From: Kappaphycus alvarezii
Taxonomy: Eukaryota; Rhodophyta; Florideophyceae; Gigartinales; Solieriaceae
Direction: 5' to 3'
Length of the DNA stretch: 64,000 bases
NCBI GenBank assembly: GCA_002205965.3
Contig: NADL03000010.1
Location: 434,001-498,000, forward strand
Shown: one piece after another, positions 21,169 to 33,659 of the stretch
How the letters are laid out: the number at the start of each line of letters is the position of its first letter
How positions within the stretch are numbered: position 1 is the first letter of the stretch
Made by a program: the position numbers and the translations under genes
The notes under the pieces: model-generated
Database searches by the model: none
What the model was told of the DNA's origin: nothing
What the model saw: the letters and a program-made list of their open reading frames with translations, nothing else

Positions 21169-22678
21169 GTGCGGTACTGTAGTGCAGAAGTGTCGGTCGC
21201 TGACATTCGGAGAAGGATGAGCCGTCATGCATACTTGAAGATGCTGCAGAAGCCTTCCTCACCGCGCATCAGTTTTGTGATCAACTGAGCGTACAGCGAT
21301 TTGGACAGCGATGTTAAATCGCCACCTGGCAGTTCCCGATCTTGATGACACTGCACCGCTGCGGTACGCGGAGTGTCACAGGCATATGAATCATTCAGGC
21401 TCTATGCGGCAGAACTATGTACCAAAGGTCATGTATGGGCCAACCTGCACCCAGTTGTGCTGAAAGCAATTCGCAGAGAGTTTTTCACGGCAGCACGAAT
21501 CGGCATTCAATACGAAGTGAGCTACCTACGGTACCTCCTGGATTAACTTGGGACCCACGAAAATTCTCGTGCCCCTGCAGTCTGATGCAACGAGAACCCC
21601 GCCCCATCTCCCAGTATCGAACAACGCCACGTATAGCCGCCATTTCCAGGAGAGCTTATATGTCAAGGAGCCCAGGACGCTCGAGCCGTTGCCTATGCAG
21701 CCGGAAAGTGGATGAAGAGGGGCCTGGTCACGAAAGTGGCAGCCATTCCTGGGGCATTGTCGGGGGGCCTACGCTAGGCGGAATTTTGTGCCGCTGGCCT
21801 TTCGACTCGTCTCGATCATCTTCTGAGACAGCTTCCAAGGTCGTTGGGAAATACGCAGCAGCTGTCGCGTCTCTCATCGGACGCTCGACAGGAGTGAAGA
21901 TTCGCCCGTAACAGAAGCTTAGCCACGCAATCTGGTCAAAGCGTGCGGCATCTGTATCATGTCGTGCCCCAAGAGGCACGTTGTTAAATCATTCCATGCA
22001 ACCTTTTTCAGGATACTGCGGTGTTGCGCATTCGCACGTCCGTGCGCACGTTGTTTACTCGACTGCACCTACTTAAATTAGCCGTGAGCCCAGGCAACTC
22101 TCCATTTTATTAGATTACCATACAATGTCCGCACGGGAGTGACATGTGCGTACAGTACTGTACATCTTGTGCAATGCCAGAGAAACTCAAGAATGAAAAG
22201 TTTACATCAAATGGTTTCTACGGTGTCCACTGCAGGATCGACTACAAGGCTAGGAACTAACCGGATGGTCCACGTCGGTCACGTGCAGCGGCGTGCGGGA
22301 GCAGACAGCCGTAGCGATAGACAACCAGATGATGCAAAAGGCGCTGATACACACGCCGGCTTATCACGCCTGCAGTCGTATTATACTTCCGCGCTACTCG
22401 CGGGATTAACTCGTCAGGCAAAACAGCAGTTTGTGGGGCAGGCGCACCGACAAAATCAAACGCAATCGGATGAAACTTAAAGTTCGGTGCACGGGTCAGG
22501 GTGTCGGACTACAGTAGTTGATGTAAACTTGTCATCAAAAGTACACCGTTCCCCCTGTAAAGAATTGTACGATGGCTTTAATTTTACTGCTCCATGCTCC
22601 GCAGAAAATTTCAATCATTCCAACAATTTAGAACAGCCTGAGTAGTACAAATCAAAGCTTCACTAAAGGTGAATCTTT
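21169..22678 (+). other. Unassigned region with possible coding fragments
   Basis: Plus-strand open frames at 21417-21911 (164 codons) and 22139-22480 (113 codons). An overlapping frame at about 21395-21540 reads like protein (LHPVVLKAIRREFFTAARIG). I recognise no family. It could be the 3' part of a host gene cut by the gypsy insertion, but there is no homology to support that. From about 22490 to 22678 the DNA is AT-rich and is probably the 3' flank of the kinase gene. Confidence 0.25.
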
Positions 22679-25092
22679 TCATCCTCGCTCACATTCCTTC
22701 TGTGAGCCGCGTGATGCGCGAGCCTCTTTGGCGGCCTTTTGTTCCTTGGCATCTACAATTTTCATGATTGCTACCGCCGGAGGGAATCCCTTCTCCAGTA
22801 GTCCGTACCAAGCAGGATCGATGTGTCATGCGCAAATGCCTTGAATCTCGTCTTGATGTCGGTTGAGCTATGCACAATCTGCTTCCGCACCAATTCAGCC
22901 GCCTTCTTTTTGTGTCGTGTACGTTGAGACTGAGCTTTCCAGTTAGGTATGACCTGATTTGACCCTCTCCTATCCGGCCTTTGCAAACATAATGACTGAT
23001 GTCCGAACAATCGCGGGTGCTACTCGCCGCAACGCAATGAAAGCGTCCACAAACATCGTCACAAATTTGTCCCATACCTTGAGACTGCGGAACACTGCTT
23101 CCATCTGCGGTGCAATGGCAATTCGGGGCCCATCTATCGGAGGAGACGTCCCATCAGAAATCCAAAGTCAATATGTAACAAGTATGTCGTCTTTGATCAG
23201 CACGTTGTCAAAGTGACGGTCCCCCACTGCGCAATACAAGTCCCACGAAAAGTACAATTGTACAAAGGCATTCGTCAGGCGAAACTAGGTTAGTAAGTGC
23301 CAAGCGAGGCCGAAACAACAGGCTGAGAAAATCCCTACCGCAGCAAAAATCGCGGTGCTACTGTGACAATAACTTACCAACAACGTATGTCCAACGTAAG
23401 CCCCGACAGTGGATCGCACCATTTCATTGACGCGAGCTGGGTCTTTCCGTACTTGTTCCTCCACATGTGCCAGTCGTACTTTTCAAACTTGTCAACCCCG
23501 TCACGGCCTCCATGAAACCTTGATTCGGAGATGTGGGAAATACTTCGTAGCTCCAACTAAATGGCACGTCTTTCCCCTCACCTTCAAATAATGGTGATTG
23601 TGCCACACATGGTTGAAACACTGGAACATAATTTCCACACCAAATCCTGCATCAAGTTATCTCCTTCTTTCACCAGCAACCCTGGCTTGTACGATGTAGC
23701 TGTCCTCCTCGTCTAAATCATGCCCCTCCATCGGGACACGCAACTCTATGATCATTGGTCGTGCAATACTCGAAAACACCTTGCGCACGACGACCGAACC
23801 AACGACTGCTTCATCTTGATTAACCGTGTTAATTTCATCCAAGGGAGCTGCGTCGTGGCCAGGACTCGTCACTCGTCAATTCTATCGAGCTGCCTGCGTC
23901 CGATCCATTCGAAATCCCATTGAACCCGTTGGCGGGTTACCAACTCTGCTCGACTCCCTGCATGGAGACAATGCATAGGATGTGCAATAGCGCGGTAGCC
24001 ATATCGGTATCCTTTTCCAAGCCCTTGACATACACACTGTCTGTCCAAAAGCTGTAACTCTGTAAATCGACCAGGTCCATCGGCAACTGAACCTCAATCT
24101 GCGATACTTTGGACCACAGTGCTTCCGAAGCATTTCCCAGCTTCCCAGTTCTTTTCCATCGGTTGTGACAACCTTGCAGTGCCCCTCATCGTCCCTTTGG
24201 GTTGCAATTCGACTCTGATACACCCTTCTGCGCTCGTCAGTGAAACGTTTCCCCTGGCAGTAAGGGAATGAATAATACCAAGGTCCAGCATACGCTGGCC
24301 CATTGCGACAGCCTCGTCCTCTTTCCAAAGTTTGCACGTTCCATGATACCGTCACCAACTCATACGAAAGAAGGCGTTCTGATTCGCGCATATGCCATTT
24401 GATATTGCGAGTCCGAATGCCATGTTCACGATGTAGCAGCTTACTGATGGCAAATTCGACGACCAAATCTTGATTGGTCTCCCAACCATCGACGTCCTTA
24501 CTATGCTTGTGATGAAAGGTGCGAAGACTCTTGGCCATCTCAAAGCTTCGGTCCGACTGACCAACAATGCAAATTTTAGCCTTCTCGCCAAGATCAATCT
24601 GGCGGCGGTGTAGCAATCCCTGCGATGAATGAGGCGGACGTCCCAATGCTTTGCAAACTCTGCATTTCGAATGAGTAAGAGAAAGCGAAGCTTGAGACCG
24701 CGACACGAGGCAATTCGTAGTCGGAGAATGGAAACCAATCCGACGAAACGGTCACGCCTTTTGGGGAGCTGCCAATTTTATGGATGGCAGCGAGAATGAG
24801 AGGAAGGAGACGAAAGAGAGCGTCGTTGTCGACACCGACAAGGGCCCCGGGGAGGGGATTCCTCGAGGTCGGGGGCGAGAAGGAGGGAGAGTAGTTCGGC
24901 GGAGTGGATTTGCTGAATGGCTTGGAGGGCGGTAGAATTGAGGGAGGTGGTGACGGAAGAGGTGGATGTGGCGGTGATAGCGACATTGTGAATGTAGGTG
25001 GTGCGGTAGCTTTGGCGGGCGTAGCGGATGGTAACGGGGAGTGGGGTACGTGTGGAGGCTGTGAGATATAAATAAGATTGAGCGTTTTTCAT
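22679..25092 (-). CDS. DEP-domain phosphoinositide 3/4-kinase-like protein
   Basis: Lipid kinase of the PI3K/PI4K superfamily, expected to phosphorylate the inositol ring of membrane phosphoinositides. It starts at ATG 25090-25092 (MKNAQSYLYL) and ends at TGA 22679-22681. A DEP domain spans about 24430-24200: HGIRTRNIKWHMRE, then SYELVTVSW, then KEDEAVAMGQRMLDLGIIHS, matching the DEP pattern of a hydrophobic anchor followed by EEAxxLGxxLLDxGxIxHV. The kinase N-lobe has SSIARPMIIELRV (about 23770) and a GDDLRQD-like KEGDNLMQDFGVEIMFQ (about 23650). The catalytic loop GDRHFDNVLI is at about 23200-23224 and the activation loop HIDFGF at 23161-23175. The C-terminus contains KKKAAELVRKQIVHSSTDI. 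Several one-base frame changes are needed, so the exact protein is uncertain. DEP domains bind membranes or G-protein partners, which suggests recruitment to membranes (inference). Confidence 0.75.
23227..23377 (-). other. Probable intron in the kinase gene
   Basis: On the minus strand a GTAAGT donor (23377 downward) follows codons for AYVGHTLL. A pyrimidine-rich acceptor ending GCAG (23227) precedes the GDRHFDN catalytic loop. In PI3Ks these two segments are adjacent. The splice is off by one base as written, consistent with indel noise. Length 151 bases. Confidence 0.6.
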
Positions 25093-27390
25093 ATTATTAG
25101 ATTTTCGACAGGAACCGCAACTACGGTCTTAAAAATGACGTTGTATAGTGCTTGACACGCCTTGCTGCGAGTGCGAATACAAGCGTGTTTTGAAATGTGG
25201 AAATGAATGTTTTTTCAAATGTTTTCGGTGCCAAGGGAGCCTTTGGGTCAGAAAACGTGGCTTTGTCATTTCGCTAATTTGCACTGTGTACTGTACACCG
25301 CCACTCTCGGTTCAGTGCGCTGTAACGTTGTACCGTACTGTACCGTACAGTGCACTATGGTACACAAAGCCACATAGGGATGGGCACTTTGACCCAATTC
25401 TCCACGACCGAGGTTTTCATAGGACAGGAGCGACGTATTCAAGCTTTTGTTCGTTTAAGCTTACGACGTATCTGGCAACATTCATATTAACATTTCAACT
25501 TGTTCTGCTCTCTACTTTTCGAGATACTTTCAAGCGCTCTAGTTGCAATGGCGTTGCAATCGGTAACGTACACTGTCGTTCTCGCAAGACAGTCGTGATC
25601 AAAATTTTCTGTTTTTTTAATTATGCTTTTTCTCTGGCGATATGCTAAGCCTTCCGAGTCCCGACTACAGCAAAACTCCCTCCACCAAATTCCCATCTGT
25701 CTCAAACGCGAACAAGTCAACACAAACTGCATGTAAACCTTCTTAAAAACATATGCATTTTAAGGCAAACCACCAATTTTAAGGGCAACACTACATACTG
25801 TATTAGATGCCAATGTGTGGCTGCCAAAAGTATGTACTGCACCAACACAGTAAAAATCGACCCAATACCCACCAATGACTATCTCGTAGTAAGCAAGCCG
25901 ATGCCGTGCCTTGTTGAGGGTGGCACACATCCTACCGTCATTGGAGAAGTAATGCTCAACGTAAAGGTTAGGGTAGATTTGTTCTTTCATTCTGTTTGCA
26001 ATGTCACCAATTGGAATGGCCTCCGTGTCCCGAAAGCTAGGGTGCTGCTACCGCTTTTCTCTTGAGAGGCCTTACAGAGGGGGTCCCGCTTCTGTTTCGC
26101 CGTATTGATGGAGAGTTCAGTGTAAGCAATACTACTTGAGCCTTACAGCATCGTTTGCATGCATTTGCAATGATCTGTTCTACGGTACAGTACTGTAGAT
26201 TGGTACAATACGTACAGAACATTACTGTACTCGGTCGTGCAGTTCATTTCTCATTTACTACTGTACCGTATTTCAACGCGTTTGTCAATCAATGCATTAA
26301 CCGACATTACAGTTCCAGTGGAGCAAACCGGATATGCCATGTCAGCAGTGGCACGGGAAAGAGCTGGGGAGAGAGCCCAACTGCAACGCTTGCCGTCAAG
26401 GAAGCTTGCGGTTTGGTTTCCTGCCAAAGGATGTGCGTGGACATATCATTTCCTGAGCACATGGGATGCAAATAGTATCGTAATTACTCCATTGGGTACG
26501 TGCAAGTTAGTATGTTCCAGAGAACCTCTGTTCTCATGGTATCTCCGTCCCTACGCAAGTTAGGCCTCTTCCCTGTTATGTCTAGTTCCACCCTGTTCCC
26601 TCCAATCTACCAGTCATCCGTTTCAGTATAAAAAAACAAACCATTGGATACGATGCATAGCACAATCGCATCGATTCCGCATTACTGGTTTCTAGATAAG
26701 TAACGAGTACATATCATCTTTCTAATTCCAGAAGCATTCGGAGAAACTGCATTCAGTGGAAGAGCGGACGAGATGAAATAAATGCACCTCCTCATTCAAA
26801 ACGCAGTGAAATGCAAATATTGTAAACGAACTAATAAGAAGGATATTTCGCACATGTACGGGTAGAGCCTTTTCAGAAGCCCACTGTCAGTTAACTTGGT
26901 GATCCGCTTGCCAACCCTTTTCATCTATTCTATAAAACATAAAGTAAAGATGATGACACGTACAGTAGGTGTACCGTTAGATACAACCATGAACACATTG
27001 ACTCGTTCAATAGCTGATCAGGAGGTCTTGCTGTACATTATGCCGTAGCATTCCTACCACTCGTCATCCATGGATCCAATTCGGCAGGGCATGTCCTGTA
27101 GCCTCCACGGTGCTGACTCGCTATGGCTTTTTGTGGAGGTTACCTAACCATACGCATTTGATTCTTTCACGTCCTTGAGGCTACCTTAGTAGCCCTCTGC
27201 GTTGCTCTCGCGGTAATAATAGTGAATACAATGCACAGTTTAATGCCGTAGAATTCAAAGAGCCTGCAGTACCGGATCGCGGCCTACAACAAGGGTACCG
27301 TACAGTACCTACACCAAATGCCATATCAGATTGGGAGAGGATTAGAATGGAACCAACTATTTTTGGTCCCTCGAATTGTGAGCCAGAAAG

Positions 27391-27487
27391 GGGAAAGTTG
27401 GCGTGTCTCTGCTGTTGGAAGATATAATCGATCTATCCTGAAGTTTTCCAGACAACTACAATCGACTCAAAAAGTTGTGCCGACACA
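27391..27487 (+). repeat. Dispersed repeat, copy 1
   Basis: Aligns with 61007-61107 without large gaps: gttggaagat at the centre and ccagacaac(t/c)acaatcgactcaaaaa towards the right. Roughly two thirds to three quarters of bases match by eye. Confidence 0.55.
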
Positions 27488-28934
27488 AGAATGGGGAGGA
27501 ACCACGATCCCTTAAAGGCTGCGTTCAGGCCAGCCATCAAGCTAGCTACATTGGACATGAGCCAAAAATGCATCCCAGCAAAGGCCGGAGTTCAACATCA
27601 ATTAGAATTAAGTCAGCAAGCGGAAGGTAGTTCAAAAGAGTCGAGTTTGAACAACGTGGACGCGACTACGAAGATGCAAAATAGGGAGAAACCGTCCAAT
27701 TGGGAGCGCTCAAGAATCGCAATTCGCACCACGGAACCCTCCCGAATTCCTCAATGGGATATGTAGCTGACGAAAAGTTTCCACTATCACTCAATTCCCT
27801 CAGCTTCTCGTCGTTTTCCTGCATTCCTCAACTTTTTTCTTTGTTTCTTTACTCCCTAAGCCCCCCTCCTCTACTTTTCCATACTTACTCTGTGCTACTT
27901 GCTTATTACAAATATATATATCTAAAGTATTCCAATGTGACTGTCAGTGTGTCCGATGACCATCATCCACTACCCGGAACTGTAGAGGGACTTTTCTTTG
28001 TTACTTGTCTAGTTACTCCGTTTCGGACAAATCCATCTACTAATGCAGTGCGTGTGCCACAACTTCAAATGTTTATTAAGATAGCGTTTCCATGGGCGGC
28101 GCGGGTGCACCTCAAATCATCTTGGCAGGTTAAAGGCCAAGAGTTGCACTGCCATCAACATTTCCAAGTCCCTTTTCGGTTTCCCTCTCCCCTTTATTCA
28201 ACCTGATTTCAACTCTCTATCTCATCTTCTGCACTGTACCCGAGACAGACGACACAATTTAGATCGAGCCGTTTGAAAAAAGTCAGACTACCACATTTCG
28301 CGCCGCTGTATCATTGATCTGCGGGGAGAGTTGGGCCTTAAATAGATCCTCGACGAATCCGGGTGGGATAGCACTGCCGTGACTCCCATCGACAACGCTT
28401 TGATCTCATGGCGCAAAGAGACCGAAAGACTGTGAGAAATTTCTTTGAGAGTGCGCCTGATGATCACGTCGTTCGTGTTATTTCGCCCGTTGTCGGACAA
28501 CAAGCGGTCATGGTCGAACGGCTTGAAGTTCGGTGGATACAGTCGAATATGCTTTCCAACAGTAAGAAATCCAAACTGCCTCCCCTGCGTGCAGCGAGAA
28601 AACGGTCGCTTCCTATGTCATCGATTTTTTGGACTTGAGACTGCTAAGTATGCCTCCGGCGTTGGGAATATCAAGTCAGATGTTCTTCGTTACGCGTAAC
28701 TTGCATCACTTCTTTGTTGACTTGCATCATTTCCTTGCCCCACTTTCCCCTATCCCATACTACAGTTCGCTCCTCGGCACTTACGCTATGGTTCGAGCCA
28801 ATCTACACCCGCCCAACATTCACCGTATAATGTGAAAATTGAAAAACTAGTTTAAAAGTATTGGAAAACTAATTGACTTGGTTTCCATATCGAATACAGT
28901 AGGTCCCTATCGCAAATAACGAGCCACTGCTAAG

Positions 28935-28970
28935 AGGAAAGGTTTTACTCTTGGAAGATACATCCGATTC
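28935..28970 (+). repeat. Dispersed repeat, short copy 2
   Basis: aggaaaggttttactcttgg followed by aagatacatccgattc closely matches the left half of the copy at 61007-61107. Confidence 0.45.
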
Positions 28971-29123
28971 TAAGTCATTCATCCACTGCGGATAAGAAGA
29001 GTCCAACGTACATTGACAATAAAATCCTAGAAGACCCTTACTTTAATGGTAAATGCAATGAAAATTAAAGAATTACTATAGCAATGTAAGGAAAGACAAT
29101 GAAATTACTGAAAAACGAAACAT

Positions 29124-30386
29124 TTACTCAAAATCATGGAGATTGCGTAGTGTCCCACTAATTGACAGCACTGGCACGGAACTGCATCTCCACACGGCGG
29201 CAACACGGCGGCGGCGCTCCTCTCGATACTTCGCCTGCACACGTCACCACTTCTCAAGCTGGGTCTGACCAATGCTATACCATCGATTCTGAATTTTGTT
29301 GTAATTCCTCCCATCCTCAGCCCGAAGCGGGGTACACAACACGTGAAAATTAGTCAGTCCAAACAAAGACGAAATATAAAATCACAGTTGCCCCCGGACC
29401 ATTTATACTTCGTCTTAACCACGTTCCAAATTGAGCACATGCGGGAGAAAAAAATTTCCACAACAACACGATCACTCGATATATGACGATTCTCAGAGAC
29501 TTGAGCAGGGTACAGCAATCCGTTCTTAGGTTTCTTTGTAGGATGAATACAACGGGCAAAATATTGTCCTCCTTGCTACACCTTGTCCACCATAGTTGCC
29601 CACTGGTTGGGAAACTTCTCTGCCAATGGCCCTTCATCTCCGATATCCCTTTATACACCGACTTCCGCAACATTATTTTGTGGGACCATTGCAAGAAACA
29701 GATCCCGGCTCATGAGCACTGCTACATATAGCCATCTTCGTCGGAAAAACAGAAACTTTGACCTTGAATCCATACTGGCCGTTTTTTGCTAAAATATTTC
29801 TTTCCCTCACTCAAAGATCCCGAAGGGCGATACGACGGCTGAAATTTAACATCCGTGGCGTACCGTTCCATTGGATAGTTTTTGAAAGCTTTTTTTATCG
29901 ACAGGAACGCGAAAGGAGTCTTTTTTAGCTTGATTTTCCACAAAGTTCTCATAAGAGACGTCCGAAAGCTTCCTAATAAAGTTGAAAATGAGCCTCTAAC
30001 ACGAAAAAGTCCTCAGCTCGAACATTTTTGCCATAAAGTCCCACTGAACTCCGTGCTTGACTAAAATAAACGTTATGAAAAGGACGTCTCTAGGCGAATG
30101 GCTGCTTTTGCGCCTCCTTTTTTTGCAAAAGTTGCTTTCAATGAAGAATTGGAAGCCGTTCTATATCGCCTCGATTGTTGGGGGTCTAATTTTGTCATTT
30201 CGACAATGGCATTACTCCCTCCTTGCTCACAAACAGAGTCGAAAATTGGGCACAGGCTGTCGTTTTCCTCATCAGTATCGTCGCTTATGGCTGGGAGTTT
30301 TCGGCGTCCAAGGCATACTCCCTTGCAACAGCTGCGTACGCCAGCAAATACGGGGCTTGAGATGCTTTTGAAGTTGAGAAGGCCAT
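29124..30386 (-). pseudogene. Harbinger (DDE_Tnp_4) transposase, broken
   Basis: PIF/Harbinger-class transposase remnant. It starts at ATG 30384-30386 (MAFSTSKASQAPYLLAYAAV). Next come ISDDTDEENDSLCPIFDSVC, VEMTKLDPQQ, then QWDFMAKMFELRTFS and LIFNFIRKLSD in another frame. The DDE core includes FQPSYRPSGSLSEGKKYFS, then DEGPLAEKFPNQWATMVDKV, ARCIHPTKKPKNGLL, SSDRVVVEIFFSRMCSIWNV and KYKWSGGNCDF. The tail reads PLRAEDGRNYNKIQNRW and KYREERRRRVAAVW, ending at TAA 29124-29126. The pattern of KKPxxGLL followed by SSDRVxVExFFxRxCSxW is characteristic of this subfamily (oomycete and algal members from memory). In-frame stops include a TAG where a conserved Tyr is expected (DKV-stop-QGG) and a TGA near the C-terminus. 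Inactive as written. Confidence 0.75.
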
Positions 30387-30491
30387 GGTTGTAGCAGGCG
30401 ACGTCGATGGGAAGTGTAGTTGTATCTGGGCAGCACGGTGTGCAGGGTATCTCTCTAGACATTGTAACGCATGAATCGTGATCAGAGTCAT

Positions 30492-30900
30492 GCGTTAAAA
30501 TTTGGTTTGTTTCCTACATGTGTATGAAGACTGCTGTGTTTCCGAAATGAGCGCCCTTTTTCGGAATTACCTCGCCATTTTAATATTTGAGGCATCGTTC
30601 CTCGGTTTTGCACTATATGTCATGAATATTGTAAAAATTCTCGCACCATGCACATGATGTTTATAAATCATTTCAATTTGGCCACTCATTTAGGATTCTG
30701 GGCATGAATTTGGTTTACAAAAATTATTACACTGCTGGAATCATTTCTGTAGCTTTTCTACTCTTATCTACAGTATGAATAGTCTTAGGTCGTTAGAAAA
30801 TTTTAGCAAGGCCCGAGCCATCGAAATATTTCTGTTGATCAAAAAATATTGGTTGTCTTTTTATTCAGTCCTGTTCAGTTAATTTTATTATTCATTTATT
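30492..30900. other. AT-rich spacer
   Basis: No gene seen. It probably contains the outer end of the Harbinger element, but I could not find matching terminal repeats. Confidence 0.4.
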
Positions 30901-30999
30901 TTGAATGATCTATTTTGTATCTACTCATTTCATTTAATTTTTACGCGTTATGCCTTGTCCTGCTCGCATGCTTACCTCTCGTTCCAGCTAGATATTCCT

Positions 31000-31943
31000 C
31001 CCACCCTTCCAGCCTACCGCCACCCTCCACTACCTTCAACGCCACGAGCACCTTTCAGGTGCACAAGCAACCGTAACCGCCGCCTTCCACCGTTCGAATC
31101 GGGATTTGTACCTCCCTCCCATCATCTTGCGCGGAATTTTTCCTGTCAAACACAATCTTCCTACTTACCTTTCTCCGAACACCCTGTCGCCAAGCTGTTT
31201 ACCAAAGCTGACCCTGAAATTTGGACTATGATGGTGATGCTAAGGCTCGGTAACCCGATCTTCCCAGGAAAAAAGCCTTACCCCGCTATGTTACCTTTCA
31301 AGTCCCTCCCCGCCACCCCTCGACCCGCTTGCAGTCCACGCCACTACTTGCCCCTCCTCGGAAGGATATGTCAGAACCCATAATCAAATTCGGGATAAGC
31401 TCATAGCCCTCCTCTGGCATCCATCCATCGGCCTGGGACCCCAGAAGGATTCAACCTCCCCATGTGAACATTATCTTCCACGGCATGCACAGCACCGCAT
31501 AGATATCTTCATACACGATCTTCAGCTCTCACCACGCCCACAAGCAATTGACGTCTTCGTATTCAGCCCCTACAACGCTCGCGCCGTACCTCAGTCTCGC
31601 CGCCGTCAAGCTGGCGCCACTGCCGGTATCGAAGCGCATAAAACGCAGCTCTACGCCGCCATGTGCTGTTACGTCAACGCCAAGTTTCACCGTTTCGGCC
31701 CCGACACATATGGTGCGGATACTTATTACAAGAGTAAAACACCCAAACCTTTCCCAATATGGTGCCGTCGGGAAATCTGCCCATACACTGCTCGCCTTCC
31801 TAGCCTCCCAATTTGCTCGTCGCAGTGGTACGAGTTCGAATTCTGAATACCTCCGCCTCCTCACTACGATCTCTTCCCTGACCCTGCTGCTCACCGCACA
31901 CACCGTAACTAGTAGGTCTCTTGCACTTGCTACTGCAGATTGA
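31000..31943 (+). pseudogene. C-terminal region of an RT-type retroelement protein
   Basis: This matches the end of a reverse-transcriptase polyprotein family found in many eukaryotes. It reads a Pro-rich lead-in, then MVMLRLGNPIFPGKKPYPAM, then RPACSPRHYLPLLGRICQNP (to 31383). It resumes at 31379 in another frame with HNQIRDKLIALLWHPSIG and RIDIFIHDLQL, then AIDVFVFSPYNARAVPQ and GIEAHKTQLYAAMCCYVNAK. A last frame ends with AHTLLAFLASQFARRSG (stop TGA just after 31943). The order LRLGLP, a Cys/His cluster, HNxIRD, (D)VxxxDL, DVxVxSP and a helical tail is the family signature as I know it. No RT palm domain lies upstream, so the copy is 5'-truncated. Confidence 0.6.
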
Positions 31944-33400
31944 CCCCTGTCCTCCTTCAATGAAGATTCGCCTCTCTCTTATATACCGTATCCGGTTATA
32001 CTACTCATGAGCCTAGTGTATCAGTTTTAATCATATTGCAACTTTGTGAATATAGATAAACATGGCGATGTTTTTTTTGATTGGATGAAGAGCAAGTCAG
32101 TTTGGAGTCTTTGTTGCTTGTGATGTGAAATCCACGGACGATGGAGTGAGTTGGCCCCTAAGTTATGCTTATCTGGTGCTGGGAGCAGATCTGCAACCGA
32201 CGAATGGCTTTGCACTGTAGTTAGTCAGTATTTAGTGTGACGTGTGGGTACACGACGGTTACTTTCCATTTATGATATCTTTGGCTTAGAATTTATCTCG
32301 ACTGATGTATGTTTACCGAGTTTTTAAGTACGAAGGGGTTTCGCGAGTTGCTTTTAGAAAAAAGAGTACACACATTTGGGAGCGAATTTTTTTAATCATC
32401 CACTCAGTTCTGCAACGCATCAAGTCGAGAATGACAAAACGCATCTACTATGAGGTCGGGGAAGTTGAGGAGCTCAGTCGTACGAGCACTCATTCCTACA
32501 TCATTTTTTGGTGCGAACCATTGCGGGGAGGCACTTGCTAGGAGCCAGCAATCAGAAAAATTGTATCCCTTTATGAAACAATCCCCGGTCATAACTGTTC
32601 TGTATTGACTAGCTTCGAGTAATGAAAAGACTTCCGCGGTTCCTTCGTAGAAGGTTTTGTATCGAGTATCTTAGGGTGTAGGTACCACTTGTAACGGTAC
32701 CGAGGTAAGACTGGTAACGATACTGGAGGGAATATCTTAGGAGCGGAGGAGAAAATGTTGCATTGGAAGCACGCCGGAAGTGAGATTTGAAGTACTATAA
32801 CCGTAAATTGTCATATAAGAAATATCCTAGACTCTGTTGGCACAATTGTTGTACGGTGAGCGGCAATACTGCAAACTTCAACATGGTAATTGCAACAGTA
32901 CACTTAAAATATGCGACAGGAAGTCTAAAGTAGGGATAGAAGAGGTTAGAAATTTTGGTAAACTACATTAAAAACAAGGAGAAAGCTCCCCAAGCACCCG
33001 TCACTACAAATCAATGCTTTTTATGGCTCTAAAACAATCACCGTCATGGTAATCTCGCGGAAGTTCGGTAGAACTCAAGCTATGTCCTCGAATAGGACTG
33101 GAGTCAGAATATTCAATGGCAATTAGGATGTGCATTGTTATTTTGATGCCTGGCGGAGATTGATCGGAAGCCCCTGGCTGCGATAATCATGACCCAAATG
33201 GAACTTTCTACTTTCCGCTTAGTGATCATCACCCGAATAGAAGTCGAGAAATATAGGGTTGTGTTGCAGGATGGCATTGTTCAAGCCAGGGTAATCGTAT
33301 GTTGCACAGTATAAATGCGCCCTGCTACTTAATCAGATGCCACGGATGCATAACACATCCTTCCATTACTTCTACACCCCTCAGGATCGTTTTGAGACGC
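31944..33400. other. No recognised gene
   Basis: AT-rich. A minus-strand frame at 32404-32592 (FIKGYNFSDCWLLASASPQW) looks protein-like but I cannot assign it. Confidence 0.4.
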
Positions 33401-33647
33401 CGTCAAGCCGAGAAAGTACTCGTCAATCTTGAAAAAGCCAAGCCCTCGAGGTAATATGCGAACTCGTTGATGTGGGGATCCAAGATGTGGGGATCTTTAC
33501 AATCCACTTGCTTACCTCGATGAGCATCTCGAACCTTGTGGTGATTCTACGAAAGGAAATGGAGGACCAAAGGGTTGGCGAGGCTTGAGGGTTTAGGCAC
33601 TGCTTGAGTTGTGCTCGTCTACTACTTTTAGTAGACGCAAACTGCAA
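33390..33647 (-). other. Exon-like unit 1 of a two-copy sequence with splice donor
   Basis: The minus-strand frame ends SFRRITTRFEMLIE directly at a GTAAGC donor. After a putative intron of about 90 bases, IDEYFLGLTASQND follows. A diverged copy lies at 35810-36140 with the same exon/donor layout. No protein family recognised. Confidence 0.35.
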
Positions 33648-33659
33648 AACAGCTTTCTA

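Larger units (their letters stand above)
25093..29123. other. Intergenic, no recognised gene; TACAGTA/GTACTGTA clusters
   Basis: About 4 kb without a recognisable protein. Clusters of GTACTGTAC and TACAGTA words lie at 25280-25365 and 26170-26265, with singles near 26965 and 27300. Open frames at 25148-25648, 26155-26563, 27700-28206 and 28408-28699 lack motifs. A repeat shared with 28.9 and 61.0 kb lies at 27391-27487. Confidence 0.45.

Noticed and set aside
23882..24706. 274-codon minus-strand open frame as a single protein
   Set aside because: Its middle leaves the DEP reading frame; the DEP motif KEDEAVAMGQRMLDLGIIHS is in another frame, so the long frame is partly a shadow created by an indel.
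25148..25648. 166-codon plus-strand open frame upstream of the kinase
   Set aside because: It lies over the simple-repeat promoter area, has low-complexity hydrophobic text and no motif, so it is probably chance.
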